NCBI GenBank assembly: GCA_949987565.1
Contig: OX465118.1
Span: 7,377,564-7,441,563, forward strand
Origin: Luidia sarsii
Taxonomy: Eukaryota > Echinodermata > Asteroidea > Paxillosida > Luidiidae
DNA length: 64,000 nucleotides
Direction: 5' to 3'
Below the pieces are notes generated by a model. That model searched no databases, was not told the origin of the DNA, and saw nothing but the letters and a program-made list of their open reading frames with translations. The position numbers and the translations under genes were made by a program. This document shows positions 43,300 to 56,659 of this stretch, piece after piece. Position 1 is the stretch's first letter, and each line of letters opens with the position of its first letter.

Positions 43300-44525
43300 A
43301 CTAGAGGGTTACTGTCCGAACCTTAAAAAAACACCCCACAGTTGCGTCTGATATCTGAATGGGCAGGGTTATAAAGCAAGCAAAACGATCTCCTCGAATT
43401 TAATTTTCCAGTACGTGGTCCATTTTTGGCACTCATGAATTTTCTTTCTTTTTGGGGGCCTGTCTGTCATTCAAGCTACCGTACCATTAAAGTGAAACAC
43501 ACAAACAAATACACGGTACTTACAGTAGCAAGGATTGAACTTTTCTCATCAGTGGCGCAAATTTTTCTCATTTGGGCCGTGCGTTTGTTTATCTCTGTGA
43601 TGAACTTTGGTCGGCCAGATTTTTTTATTTTACTGGCACCCGGCCAGTCTGATTTTGAGCTTCCCTGTACAGCCAGTCAAAACACTCGCATTCTGCAATG
43701 CTAGCAACATATCAGGAAGTGCAACTTTTTAATGTGCTTAATTAATTAGTCCATTTGGGTTACTCACACTACTTCAAGCATATACTATTAAAGACTGTGT
43801 GTATACACATGTATATGTATTTATGTACCGGGTAATTACATGTACATATGTACTGTATGTTTGCTGAATGACAACATGTACTGTACTGTACATGAACGTG
43901 CCCATTTGGTTCAAACTTTTGAACTTTTTGCATTTTTTGCAAACTTCTTACTGATTAAAATGACCAAAATGCAAATGACCCAGAATGACTTCGAGAAATG
44001 TCCTGATTGAAGCGAATTAGGCCCTCCTAATCTGTGATACTTTGAAGAGTTGAACCATTTCTTTAACAGTTTGCAGTGTTCCGTGCATTGTGTAGACACC
44101 TACATGTAGTACAACAGAGTGCATGCACAGTCATCTATTTGGGAACCTACGGTCAAGGAGAATGCCTCAGCCAACTCCCCCCCCCCCCCTTCCCCACAGT
44201 CCCACACACACAATATCCCTACATTATTATCGTATTGTCACGGCTCAGCGACACGCTTCTGTGCCGTGTGTTAGTCAGCCTAGTCTCGCCTCGCTGGCTA
44301 CAAAAAAAAAAAATCAGACAAGTGAGTGGGGGATGTAGGGATGGGCTCATTCCATTTGTGTTGATGTAGGAGCTGGAATGTGTATTTCTAATAAAAAAAT
44401 GCAACAGAAAAGTTTCCTTGTCAGAAACCTCTGTGCATGCAATCATATCTGTGACACTCACGCTGGACCAGAGAGTCTATTTAATGCAGTTTGTGAAACA
44501 AAGGAAAAATTGACTGGGAACTTTT
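43300..44525. other. Stretch with minor repeat fragments only
   Basis: A fragment of the family A tail (CTTACTGATTAAAATGACC, near 43,948) and a C run at 44,180 are present. No gene is evident. Confidence 0.45.
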
Positions 44526-44529
44526 GAAC

Positions 44530-44760
44530 GATTTGAAAAAATGGCAAAGAAAATGTTGACTGGAACAGGATTTAAACCCGAGACCTCTGGATTAACGTAA
44601 TGTACATGTAGCAGTGCTCTTCCATCTTAGCTGTCCAGCCCTTTGATGGTGGCCTTCCCTAATACTGATAGTCAACTAGTCTATAGATGCCATGGTGGGG
44701 GTGCCAGTCAGAAACAATTCAACCATTACATGTAACTCCTGTATAGCTCCAAGGATCACT
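44530..44760 (-). mobile_element. tRNA-derived SINE (reverse), beside MITE D
   Basis: GATTTAAACCCGAGACCTC and CAGCCCTTTGATGGTGGCC identify the family. It faces a forward copy on the other side of the MITE. Confidence 0.75.
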
Positions 44761-44765
44761 ATATA

Positions 44766-45246
44766 TGTGACCCGGCACAGCGACATGAGGAATATCCAAC
44801 CAAAACACTTTTCGAGTACCCCCGGTAAAGAACGCCTGAAGTCAAAGTATCTTCTTAATTTGATAAAAAAAATCTATTTTATTTTTATTTATTTTTCTTC
44901 GGAAAGTTAATGTATTGGAGGAAATTATGTCCAAAGGATTTTTCCGAAATCCGTCTCTAAATGTTGAAAACACGAGGATTTCGGGGAGTGTTTGTGTACT
45001 GCTTTCATGAAAATGTAAAGTTCCTGCCTTTTGGAATGGCCGCTTTCGAGGAGTTAGAATGGCACTGCTATATTGTGTCTGGTACCAAATGAACAAGCGA
45101 CGTCCCCTTGTACTATTTACAACAAAGTTCACATGGAAATAATTTTGATATCATTTGAAAGCTAATGGTATACTCTTTCACATCATTAGAAAATCTCAAA
45201 ATCTCAAAAGTGGGGCTTATTCCTCATCATGCTGTGCCGGGTCACA
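44766..45246. mobile_element. MITE D, copy 3 (481 bp), TA-flanked
   Basis: TGTGACCCGGCACAGC and its inverse are flanked by TATA on both sides. It keeps the CTCAAAAGTGGGGCTTATTC segment common to the family. Confidence 0.88.
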
Positions 45247-45279
45247 TATAATGTATCTCCACAGACTCCAGGGAAGGCC

Positions 45280-45405
45280 ACCACATCTAAGGCTGGATAG
45301 CTCAGATGGGAGAGCACTGGTACATTAATCCTGAGGTCTCGGGTTCAAGTCCCGGTCCAGTGACTGCAGTCAAAGTTTTATTTGCCAATTTTTCAATTTG
45401 ATTAT
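45280..45405 (+). mobile_element. tRNA-derived SINE (forward), best-preserved tRNA-like head
   Basis: GGCTGGATAGCTCAGATGGG, GAGAGCACTGG and GGGTTCAAGTCCCGGTCCAG give intact boxes A and B and a partly paired acceptor stem. The T-rich and ATTTGCCAATTTTTC tail shows it is a SINE, not a tRNA gene. Confidence 0.8.
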
Positions 45406-45409
45406 GAAC

Positions 45410-47470
45410 GACTTACATGTATCTACAATTTCTACATGTACACGTACAGTACATGTGCATCTTACACTAAACTTGTAGTCATGCACATTGTACTAATGTG
45501 CAATATTGTTGAGTACTTTACTGTACACGTCATTGAATTTACATTTACTGAACATGTACAGTACATTGTTCTGCATGATGTGCAATATTGCCTTGTGAAG
45601 TTGTGACTAGTGTATTACAATTCGTGTGCACATGTATACATGTACAGTGTATACATGTTCATTATAATTATGTGCCATTTACTGCACAGTGCCTGGACAC
45701 ATTGACATTTATATGAATGTACTGTAACATGTAACTGATCACGTCATGCTTCAGTTCAGATCTCAAGCAATAACTGTACTGCCACTGGCCTACTTTGAAT
45801 GTACACGTACAGGATTTTATTGGTAAAGAGTATGACAGATGGTAAAGGTACATGTCAATATGATTGTCTCTGCACATGTGCATTTAAAATGTTCACATGT
45901 ACATGTACATATACGTGTATGCAAATCGCAATCAAAATTACAGGGCCCGATATTTTGATCCATGCAACCAGGACTTTTCTAAAGTTAAAGCCAGAATCAC
46001 ATGCATTTATGTAGTTAGAAACACTGTATAATTATGCACTGGTATGCATTTTGCACCATTGAAAACAAAAACATGTAGATTGTACATGGTACAGTCTTGG
46101 TATACAATGTACTGTTCATGTATGACAGTCAGAAATATCTGGCCAACTGTCATGCCAGAGAATAGTGACCTCATCTCCTGTACGGTCCACATTTTGGGAG
46201 TTTGCATTTTACATGTGTACCAGCTCACTGTGCTGGTGCGTGTTACCGTATCTGTGCGTGTATGGTATACCGTACCGTACATGCAGTACCTGTACTGAGT
46301 GGTTTGAGTAGGGACATCTGTGTGGCCTGAACTTTGGAGTTTGGAGTCCATTAGGATTTAACCACCTTGCCTAATACAAAGTGCGTCTGCATTAAATGCG
46401 CCGGTCTTTGCGTTTGCACAGCTACCGGGCTGCTCACGTCCACTTAAGACTGGATCCAGCAATGCTCAATTGATCTGTAGATCCATTTGCTCTGCCTTTT
46501 CAAACCTAATAATTATGAACATGTATGTGCAGTACACACATTCAGTTGTTCCTTTGTAGTGGCTTACTAAACCCAAGAAAATGCAACACACCCAATGCAA
46601 TTTGACATACTGCAAGCCAATGGATTGTAGTTACAGTATAACAGACTGCAAAATGATCTTTCAATTAAAGTATGGTAGAACACAAAGGAATTTAGCAACC
46701 CATTGCAACACAGGCCTGTGTACATGTACGTATGACAGAACCCAACCTAACAGATATAATACATTTGACAGAATCCAACAGAATCTAGCAGCGCCCAATA
46801 TAACCCAACAAAATCTACCGGGTGGATACCGGTACATGTATATGTACATGTACATGTACTGTAAGAGTGTGACAGAACCCAGCAGAATCCAACAGAACGC
46901 TAACAAACTGCAACAGAATCCAGTACAGTATGACATAACCTAACAGGATCTAGCAGTAGCTAAATGAACCAAATAGTTGGTCATGGGATAGAACCCACCA
47001 AACACCATGACTACGGAAACTTTGGATTGTCTGCCACAGCCCACGCATATAATCCCTGCCTGGTATCCTGTGGGCCAGAGGGGGTATATGTGTACACAGT
47101 TTACACATTTACATGTGTGTCTCGCATTCATCCGATATTCATCAGTGATATGCCATTTGCTCATTGCAAGATCCCATGGCATTGATAAAAGTGTTGCAAT
47201 CTTTTGTTGGGGTCAGAGTTTAGCAGAGTGGAGCGATCAATTGATCAACTTAATGCTGCTCCCTTGATCTTGTGACCATCTCACTGATTAAATGATGGCT
47301 GTTTCAAATTGAATTCGAACAGATTAGAATTACTGCTTTATGCAGAACACAGGCAAATATGCAAGAAGGGTTTATTTGTTCTGGATTATTTTCGGAGCAA
47401 GTACCCTGTGGAATGGACTTTGGATAATGATGACGTCAAACGATGATCTCTTAATGTTTGAATCAGGTTA
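45410..47470. repeat. ACATGT-rich stretch with a CCAACAGAAT array
   Basis: Many TACATGTACAG-type palindromes lie at 45.4-46.1 kb. From 46,560 to 46,960 there are degenerate AACAGAATC/CCAACA units. A diverged family A fragment is near 45,945. No gene was found. Confidence 0.6.
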
Positions 47471-47477
47471 GGACCAC

Positions 47478-47869
47478 TTAAAGCCCCTACACAACATTGG
47501 TCGAGGTCAAAGAATAGCATCCATGCGTTGTCTGATGTGACTCTGATCCAACATATGCATGAAATAGCACACCTGTGAAAATTTCCGTTCAATCCGCCAA
47601 CCGAGTCTCGAGAAAATCGTGAAAACTGCTTCATTTGTTTTGCGAAGATGCAGCATTCAACGCTGTACTGTTCCGAAAAATAGTTTTGATCTCGGTGAGA
47701 CGTAAACTATTTCTTTTACTCATTTCTCCCTAAATACAACATTTTAGGCAGAAATATTTCATTGAGAGGTTTCTACTATAACCATCTTCAAACTGTATTT
47801 AAGTTTCATGTAAATTATCTGTGGACATTTCTGTTTTTCGATGTTACCAATGTTGTGTAGGGGCTTTAA
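47478..47869. mobile_element. TTAA MITE E, copy 3 (about 390 bp)
   Basis: TTAA plus AGCCCCTACACAACATTGG on the left, and the exact inverse plus TTAA on the right. The interior matches the other two copies throughout. Confidence 0.9.
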
Positions 47870-48845
47870 ATCTGACTTCTGCGAGAATAAATTCATACTT
47901 GTCCGTCTGCAGTTATGATATCAGTGATATCAGCCGACCAGTTGATCATAAACCAACTGTGACACGGATCTTCATGTATGTCCACGGTTCTATACAGGCC
48001 TAATAGGCTTAGCGGAATTTTCAAGGCCGAACTCAATCCGCTCTCCCCCCCCCCCCCCTAGCCCCTGCCAATGTGCATTATACATGTCTGTGATCAGAGG
48101 CGTTTAACAACACTGGGGGCAGTGTGTAGTGTCGGGGCTGCGTAGACTGGAGCCGCAGACAGCATTCCGTGTGATTTAACCCATTGCAACACACCCGTGG
48201 ATAATACATGGTGCATTGTTATTGCAGAATTAGAGTTTGGATTCAGAAGCCACTGCCATTTTCATGCACCAGATACTGAGGTATTTGTCATGTTTCTTAG
48301 TTGGCAGAATGGTACTTTGACTCCCCGGTGGTCTACTTCATGAAACTCATTGTAACTTACGGTCAATCGCAAAATGATGCACAGAAACCATATGGTCTGT
48401 ACCCACTTATGTCGATCATGGGTTGTCCATCGTAAGTTGAGTTACGATACATCGTAAGGTTTTATGAAACCCACCCATTATGCAATACTCTGCGTTGGGT
48501 ATCCTGACTTCCTTGCTGAGAAAGAATGGCATTCTGAGATATGGGGTTCCGCTTTGTAGGATCGACAGTAATGAGCATATAAATCCATGAATACTGCCAT
48601 TGAGTGTTCACTCATATATTGTTGTGTTGTACTGGTATGCATGTACAACAATGTACACTGTAGATACATTCATGAACATGCTGCACAAGCTTTGTCAAGG
48701 TCATTGGAAGGAAAAACTGGCATGATGTTTGGGGATATTGGGGCACGGGCCACGGGGGGAACCACTCCCATAAAACCTAACGTAATGCTGATGATCCAAG
48801 ATGATGCTGGAACATACACTGTATTGTGTGGCAGTTTTAATAATA
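47870..48845. other. Stretch without recognised genes
   Basis: Only a C run at 48,045 and ordinary AT-rich DNA are seen. Confidence 0.45.
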
Positions 48846-48849
48846 TTAT

Positions 48850-49320
48850 TTGAAGGTTTGCATGGTGAGAATAGCAGGATAATTAGGTTTGCTGTGACAA
48901 CATGTAAATTCTCTTTTGTGAGTACCAGTAAGTGTAAGTCTCCTGAAGACGAACCGAGTACACTGTTCGAAACGTCGAGTTCCTCCAGTTCTTTTCAGAA
49001 CCACACTTACTCAAATGAAATTTGAAGGTTTGCATGGTGAGAATAGCAGGATAATTAGGTTTGTGGAGACACCATGTAAATTCTCTTTTGTGAGTAAGTG
49101 TGGTTCTGAAAAGAACCGGAGGAACTCGACGTTTCGAACAGTGTACATGTACGTACTCTGTTCGTCTTCAGGAGACTGCTGGATTCCAACTGGGAGTGAG
49201 GCTTATGTAGTGTAGAGAGGGATCCTGGTCAGGGGATTAGCTCAGTGAAGGGTGAAGGCGGGAACACTTACTCACATAAGAGAATTTACATGGTGTCACC
49301 GTAAACCTAATTATCCAGTT
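48850..49320. repeat. Tandem family B cassettes with the core in opposite orientations
   Basis: Two units start with GAAGGTTTGCATGGTGAG. The first has the core on the plus strand (48,943-48,973: CTGAAGA, GAAC/GTTC arms, GAAACGTCGAGTT). The second has it on the minus strand (49,131-49,171), with arms CGAACAG and CTGTTCG around a longer loop containing GTACATGTAC. An inverted outer flank follows at 49,262-49,315. Confidence 0.8.
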
Positions 49321-49414
49321 TTAGTGATATTACTTGGAATAGTTGGAGAAAACTTTAAGAATCAAGGCAGAAGGGATAGACTTAGGCCGACTCACTTAAA
49401 AAAAGGGAACAGGG

Positions 49415-49760
49415 GTTTATAACGTATTCAAGGTTTTCAGTGTTAGAGGTTTTCAGATTTTGATGACACCATGTACATTGAATGTCTAATGTGAGTGACT
49501 ATAGGACAAAGAAGAGCCGGTAACTTGATGAGATTTGACAGAAGTTGATGGTGGGTTCACAGTTTCCATGTTTTGCGATAGCACCACATTCATAAGAGAG
49601 CGACTTTGGTTCTGAGAAGAGCCAATTAGTTTGAAGGTTTGCACGCTAGGCTCACAATGTGAAAAGTTTGTAGCAACACCATATCCATGATATTTTATGT
49701 GACTGAGAGTGGCTCTGAGAAGGGTCGTTCAAAATAAGTCCATGAAAGTTGACAGTAGGA
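49415..49760. repeat. Degenerate family B flanks
   Basis: GATGACACCATGTACATTG, GGTTCTGAGAAGAGCC and GCAACACCATATCCATG echo the outer parts of the cassette, with no readable core. Confidence 0.45.
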
Positions 49761-51055
49761 ATGGTGGGATTCACAATGTAAAAGGTTTTTTGTTGAAGTG
49801 ATGTTTTAACTCATTGCATACACATGAATGTATACTCGTGACTAGTGAGTGTGGTACAAAGAGCCTGTAATTCAGTGTTCTGGACTACATGTACATGTGT
49901 ATGTACATGTGTATACACGTGCTGTTTGTGCTGAGCGCTGGTGTCAGGAGACTTTCCCTAACATGTTGTCATGCCCGTTCCAGCCAGTATTTGTCGGCAG
50001 TCGGCACACACCGGTTGTGCAGCCAGGAAACGTGCCGAGTCCCACGCTCCCTGCCCAGGGCCCCACCCTGACAGACGTCCGGGAGCAGACACAACTTCCA
50101 TGTTAGGAAGTCCAACGTCTCTTGGCTTCCTCCGCTTGCCGTCCCGCACGCGCACGAGGAAGGGCCGCATTACTATCGGCAAGCCTGACAAACCAGCGTA
50201 TCTGACATGCACATACAACCAACATCACTGTGCATTTGCTGCAAGAATTGACAAAATGTCATAGTTATAAACATGATGTTTGCATGTAATTCAATGGGGG
50301 TTTGCCCTGCACGATGTGAGCAACACTGAAAGCTCTGTGCTTTACCCGATGCATCACACATCGGGCGAAGCACTGAGTATTCAGTGTTTAATACTATTTA
50401 TCACATCGGGCAGGGAAAACCCTCATTGCATGACAAATTGTCATCGCCTCATGACTGGCACAGAATATACCAACCCATTTCAAGATGGAGGCGGGGCTGC
50501 TGATGTGGGTTTTTCTTTTCTTCTCTTCTCAAACATCAGAACCAAAGTATAATTTAAAGTTACACAAAGATATACTGCTTTAAATGATCCAAATCTGCAT
50601 TTCAGGCAGGTTCTGCCTGAGAACTTTAGGACAGAAAGATCAGACTCTATATTCATGAGAAAGTGCGATTTCAGCGTCCTATTGAGTCGCTGCACTGTAG
50701 CCTGTGCACACCTACGTACACTGGTGGTGTACTGTACTGTATAGGCTTCAAGGTCATTAAAGTGTCCACCTGTCTTGTCTTCTAACTCAAAGGGCAGACT
50801 GGTGGAAGAGGTTCCGTGGTTTGTTCGTGAAGTTCCAGGCCACTGGAAGATCCATGTGGCCACCTGGGCCATTGGGATCTGGTGGCCTTGGCCGGCCAGT
50901 GGGCCAACAGGGCATGGGGGTCGAGCCCTGCACCTGTGCAGTACAAGTTGAGGACTGAATTGGTGCATGTCTGCAGAAAACCATTGATAAGGCAGATGTT
51001 GGCGATGTGTATGGAACATATGAGTCATACAAACATGTGCAGTTTTTTTTTATGG
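49761..51055. other. Stretch without supported genes, GC-richer around 49.97-50.17 kb
   Basis: The GC-rich part has apparent open frames on both strands but no splice-flanked exon or family match that I can recognise. It could be an unrecognised exon or a regulatory segment. Confidence 0.35.
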
Positions 51056-51059
51056 GCAT

Positions 51060-53640
51060 GGTACATGTACATGCATACATGTACATACACTGTATGTACA
51101 TGTACAGTATCTGCCCAAAATTGTAATATTTTGTAATATGCAAAGATGTTGCCATCTGCTTACTGACTAAAATGACCAAAATGAGAAAAGGAGGGCCAAA
51201 TATTTTGATCCTAGTAGGAGCTTTCTCAAAGGCGAAAGGTGCTGAGCTAGGATCAAAACGTCATGCCCTACCTATTCTTTGATGCTTACATGTACATGTA
51301 CATGTACACATGCATGTAGCTAGATATGCATCCATGTACATGTACATGTATGTACATATACCAGTACATGTGAGACTGTGAGTACAGGGTACACGTACAC
51401 ATGTATGCATCCATGTACACGTACATATACCGGTACATGTGAGACTGTGAGTACCAGCCAGGTACACACACATGTATGCATCCATGTTACAGGTACACAT
51501 AAATGTAAGCCTACCGGTGCATATCATGTACGGTGTAAGTGCACGTACATGTACACATTTATTTGAATTTACACGGGAGAAAGGATTGAATGGCCAAACT
51601 CAATCCAGTGTAATGATTCTGTTTGCATGGATCCCTTCTCTTGAACCTGCATTTAGGTCTGCTCCCACTTCTGCATATTTCTACAAATATTTGTATTTCA
51701 GTTGTGCATACATCTTCAATGGTACCAATCTGTCAGACAGACAGGTTGGTACTGTTTACTCAAAAGGACTTTTTGAGTCAGTGGATGCCTCATTACAGAT
51801 TTTACACCATTTTACACTTATTCTTAGGTCACATACACTGTACATGTATAGTGCAGTGTATATTGTACCACTGTAGTGTACACAGGTACATAATGTACAT
51901 GTACATGTACACTAATAAACACTTTACATACATGTACATACATACACTTTACATGAACACATTCATTATGTGTACACGTACATGTACATGTACCTGTACA
52001 GTGTATACAAATTATGCGTGCAGGTGTACATTGTACATTGTGTACACCTGTACATGCAGATGCATCCACTGCACAAAACACAATCAGTACCATGTACATG
52101 TGTTCTATAACTGATCAATAAGCGGTGTCATGTACACATCGCTGTGCACACACTTTACAGTTAGCAGTATATATCCTGGTACGAGGACAATGGCTTCACT
52201 GCTGTTGGTGTGCAGTGAACCATGGTTGACTTAAAAAAAGTACATATATGCATACACTGGGCACCGTCATAATATACAATGTAGAGAGTAGAATTACATT
52301 GTACTGCATTACACATTGGAAATTCTGTGAATTCATAGCCTGGGCATGCTTTTGCATACCTGGATGAGTACAGTGAACATGTAAAGACTCCAGTGACTAT
52401 GAATTGATAGCCAAAATAATTATAAGCAAAGTGCACAAGTGAATCAGTGAATGTACATGTACTGTACAGTGTACATGTACCTTTTTTGTATATGTTCATG
52501 TACAGTGTACATGTACAGTACATGTACCGGTACTTTTTTTGTATGTACAGTGTACTGTACTACATGTACATGTACATGTACCTTTTTTGTATGTTCAGTG
52601 TACATGTACAGTACATGTACATGTACCTTTTTTGTATACATGTACATGTACCTTTTTTGTATATGTACATGTGTGTACATGTACAGTGTACAGTACATGT
52701 ACCTTTTTGTACATGTACATGTGTACATGTTCTGTACAGTGTGTACAGTGGACATGTACCAGTATGTGTACATTTTGTGCATTACATGTACATGTATGCA
52801 GGTATACACTATGGATGTTAAAATTGTGATAGGTTGTACAGTACACAATGGTCCCCTTTCACTGCTCTCATAAACTTGAGCGCAAGTGACATGTGGTTGA
52901 CCTCTGCATTTTTCCATGCACCAATCTCGTGTTTGTGTCCTGTGTGGTTCCCCTGCTGGTTGATTCCCCAGGTGTATAGTTTCCCCGAAAATCAATCCAG
53001 TTCGATTGGGCCAAGAACGGCCATTGACAGAGTGGAAAGATCTAAAAGCGATTGTCATTGTTGCAGATGACTGTTCAAAAAGAGATTGTGGACTGGTAAA
53101 TGAAAAGAGGTTGTGCATGTACACTGTGCAAACAGTTTTTGTGTACTCAGTGAAGGAAAAATTGGTCCAGTCGGTGCTGGAGCATTTTATATTTGCACAT
53201 TTCCACCACTCCCATTTGAAAGGGCGGGTATATTGAGCGTGCATAGACTGACCTTCAAGTCATGTTAAGATGTACATGTACACTTACATGTACACTGTAA
53301 ATATGCAGTATCTGTAATGTGTATACATGTACAATGTATATGCACAATTTGCACATTCTATTCCCAATGAGCAAGATGGCCTATATACATGTATCAATAT
53401 AAGTGCTTAATTAAAGCGCTCAAAACCTGCTAAGCATAAAAAAGTGTTCCTCGCTTTATGAAGAAGATTACCACCCCCGCGATGCTATGCTTAACTTGAA
53501 TTTGGAATGATAGAATAAATCAGATTGGATCTTCCCATGCCCCTATGTACATTGTAGGCATGCATGTTGTACCTGTATGTACATGTACATGTACATGTAC
53601 ATGCATGAACATGCTCATGTACATGTTCATGTAGCCGGCT
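51060..53640. repeat. Dense GTACATGTAC palindromic simple repeat
   Basis: Dozens of ACATGTACATGT runs are interspersed with TTTTTTGTATATG and TACAGTGTAC variants (52,450-52,720 is the densest). Family A relics lie at 51,190-51,275 in inverted orientation. Tyr/Met/Cys/Thr/Val-His frames across it are repeat artefacts. Confidence 0.85.
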
Positions 53641-53839
53641 GATTAAACGTGTACATGGTTCTTGGCCTGAATGCAGAAACCAGACAGCCTATTGTAGACA
53701 CTGACCCTGGTTTCCTGTTACTATAGCAATGTCCCTTGCTCCCATTTCAACTGGCCACCTCCCCTCACTTCACCCTTACCCTTAAAGGTGAAGGTTAAGA
53801 CAGGACGGAGTGATGAGTGGACTTGGTGGGTCTGGGTAG

Positions 53840-54385
53840 CTCTTGGGATGAGGAGGGAGACTGGGATAGAGGGAGAGGGACAGACAGAGAGATTGGGGCA
53901 GAGAGAGAGGGGGCAGAGAGAGAGGGCAGAGAGAGAGGGGGAGAGAGAGAGGGTGGCACAGAGAGAAGGGGACAGAGAGATAGGGGACAGAGAGAGAGAG
54001 GGGGTACAGAGAGAGGGGGAGGCAGAGAGAGGGGGGGACAGAGAGAGAGGGGGACAGAGAGAGAGGGGGGCAGAGAGAGAGAGGGTGACAGAGAGGGGGG
54101 ACCGGACAGAAAGAGAGAGGGGGATAGAGAGAGATAGAGGGGCAGAGAGAGAGGGGGACAGACACAGAGAGATAGAGAGAGGGGGAGACACAGAGGGAGA
54201 GGGGGGCAGAGAGAGAGAGGGTGACAGAGAGGGGGACCGGACAGAAAGAGAGAGAGGGGGATAGAGAGAGATAGAGGGGCAGAGGGAGAGAGGGGGACAG
54301 ACACAGAGAGATAGAGAGAGGGGGAGACACAGAGGGAGAGGGGGGACAGAGGGAGAGGGGGGAGACAGAGAGATACACTGGGCGT
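53840..54385. repeat. (GA)n / GAGAGGGGG purine tract with 135-bp duplication
   Basis: One strand is almost pure purine for over 500 bases. A block containing GGACCGGACAG recurs 135 bases apart (54,101 and 54,236). Confidence 0.93.
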
Positions 54386-54389
54386 AATA

Positions 54390-55680
54390 TATGTACTAAC
54401 CTTTTCAGGTAGGATGGAGTCATTAGGGTACCCGCCAGACCGGGATTTAGCAACCCTCTGTCAAGAGGGTAGTCACTCCAGTCTTTTACAATAAAAGTCA
54501 CTGTCATTAATAACGTCTGACTACTCCAGACTCCACTGTGCGTTGGCTGTACACAAGGTAGGCACCTGCTGTCATTTCAATGCATTTTTATTTTGTTTTT
54601 TCATTGCCGCGGCCTTCGCCGAAAGATTATGGGATAATTGTGATCCAAAATGCTTTGCATGTGCACGTGTACACTGGTAACTCATATTTAACACATTATA
54701 CGTGCATTGTCATTGTAGGTTGTCTGTTTTAAATGTTGATTTTACTGTGAAATGTACATGTACATACAGTATTGCAGATTATCTGTGTGTGATAGTGAGC
54801 GTGTACAGTGCACACTGTACACAGACTACAATGTCATGATTGTTCAGTGCTTAAATCTATTTTTGCTGAACTCAGTTAATTTACATGCACAGTCCACATT
54901 TGTCAAGTTCATTGATCGAAGCCAAGTGCAAAAACAAGCTCAGACTACCGCGTGAATGAAGGTGTGAGTTTGGTTGAAATGCCTTTGACATTCGTAGGTT
55001 TGACTGATTACAAATTGGATTCTATTTAGTAGCCGGTATCAAAGTATTGGTTCAGCTGGCTCCAGCTGGCTGTACATGTATGTGTACTGTACGTATTTAT
55101 TTCTGTAAAGTACTGTACACACATACCTGAATCTGTATCCTTGTGGAGACATGACTTTGTTCTCGGGCACTATACAACCGTGTGAAAAACAATGTTTTAA
55201 AAATTCTCCCATTTCAACCACATTCACTTTCCTAGGTAGACATTTTTAGAGCGTATGTGCCGTCCCTTATATATAACACTTCAATTTGCAACGGATTCTT
55301 ACCCATCACAAATTTTCTATTTTTGAGTTTTTTTCCAAATACATGTACTGTACATGTACCAGTTTCGTGAAAACCTTGTGGAGACCCTATACGCCTTTAC
55401 AATTTCCCTGTGGGGACCTATTCAACCCATTGGACTAGGTCTCTACAAGGCACTAGATTTGTATATCTGTGGAAAAGATGTGTCGACAGGCTTTGAGGAA
55501 GACTCTGCAGGTTTTTTGTGCATAGCAGAGCCTTGGCACCCAAACAAAAATCACCAGAAGAATTAAGAAAAAAAAAAAAAAAAAGAAAAAAAAGGCAGGG
55601 TCCTTGGTTGCTTGGATGTGGGCTTGGATCGTTGTTTGATTGCTTGGCCGAGTGCTTGGAAGAAGGATGATTGTGTGGTT
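54390..55680. other. Stretch without recognised genes
   Basis: AT-rich DNA with some ACATGT motifs, a (A)n run at 55,567-55,590, and no splice-flanked coding frame. Confidence 0.45.
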
Positions 55681-55689
55681 ATACTTATA

Positions 55690-55835
55690 GGGTTATTGAA
55701 TACAGGCATACTGGCGGCCTGACGATGGGCAGAGTACACACTATCCGAAACGTTGAGTTACCGGCTCTTTTCAGAACCACGCTCCTTTGTGAAAGAGAAG
55801 TGCTACTTGGTGTCACTGCAAACCTTCCGCTTAAT
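55690..55835 (+). repeat. Hammerhead-like cassette, family B, TGGG/TCCG variant
   Basis: The plus-strand core at 55,729-55,751 reads CTGACGA, arms TGGG and TCCG that pair with two G-U, then AAACGTTGAGTTACCGG. The hairpin GGCTCTTTTCAGAACC and inverted outer flank GTGTCACTGCAAACCTTCC follow. Confidence 0.72.
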
Positions 55836-55944
55836 ACAGGCATACAGTGTGTACACGGCATACTCCAGGGCCGTATTGAATAAGTGCCAACAAATACAGC
55901 AGGTCTCAAACCCTGGCCCCTCTCCCCCAATCCCAACCACTAGC

Positions 55945-56030
55945 CCTCTCTGCCTGCCTACTTGCCTGCCTGCCTACTTGCCTGCCCGCCTACTTGCCTG
56001 CCCGCCTACTTGCCTGCCTGCCCGCCATTC
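55945..56030. repeat. TGCCTGCCTACT tandem repeat
   Basis: Units of TGCC with TACT spacers occur over about 85 bases. Confidence 0.9.
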
Positions 56031-56659
56031 AAAGCTACAAATGTGGGTGTCCTACAAAAGTGGGTGTTGCCACAACATTTGTTTGTCATCACAATATTGT
56101 GTGTGTGGGTGTGAAGGATGGAGGGGGGAGGGGAACTAGACTGGGCTGTGACTGGGATAAACACTGTGTAACTAAGGCTGACTCACTGGGTTGGAAATGG
56201 GCTCGTTACTTTTGCTGCGATTGCATGGGTGGGCAGTTATGAGTAATATCCTATACTGATGAAGTGGGCTGTCTGTAGTGGGTGGATTTCAGCTTTACAA
56301 CCCCTTCCCCCATCCATCCAGGAGACACCAACAAAACAGGAATTTATAAAGTGTTGAAATGGTATCTTTGTTTGCCCAACTGTGTTGTTAATTTTTATCC
56401 TTGCCTAGCTTGCTAGTGACTAAACCGACAACGATTTTGCCAAAGTGTTGTGACTGTTGTCAGCATGCAGCAGTCTCACACCCCCCCCCCCAGCCCAACC
56501 ACAAAAATCTCCCTCCTTGTTGTTGCATTTAGACTCCAAAGTGGGCCGTCCAAATTAGGTCAAATGTGCGGAATGTATTTTAATTTAATTGCCTTTCATC
56601 ACTTGCCCGTGGGTGGGAGAGTTTAAGAAATTCTCTTACAATTTTTAAAAAGGGGGGTA

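Noticed and set aside
45285..45365. Functional tRNA gene
   Set aside because: Boxes A and B are intact, but the acceptor stem is imperfect and the same head plus tail recurs many times, so it is a SINE.
49849..50264. Coding exon in the GC-rich patch
   Set aside because: Open frames exist on both strands, but none has matched splice sites or a recognisable domain.
51261..53244. Cys/Thr/Tyr/Met/His-rich frames in the 51-53 kb region
   Set aside because: They are translations of GTACATGTAC simple sequence.
53721..54507. Ser/Leu/Pro-rich or Arg/Glu/Gly-rich proteins of 150-240 residues
   Set aside because: They are artefacts of the GA/CT tract.
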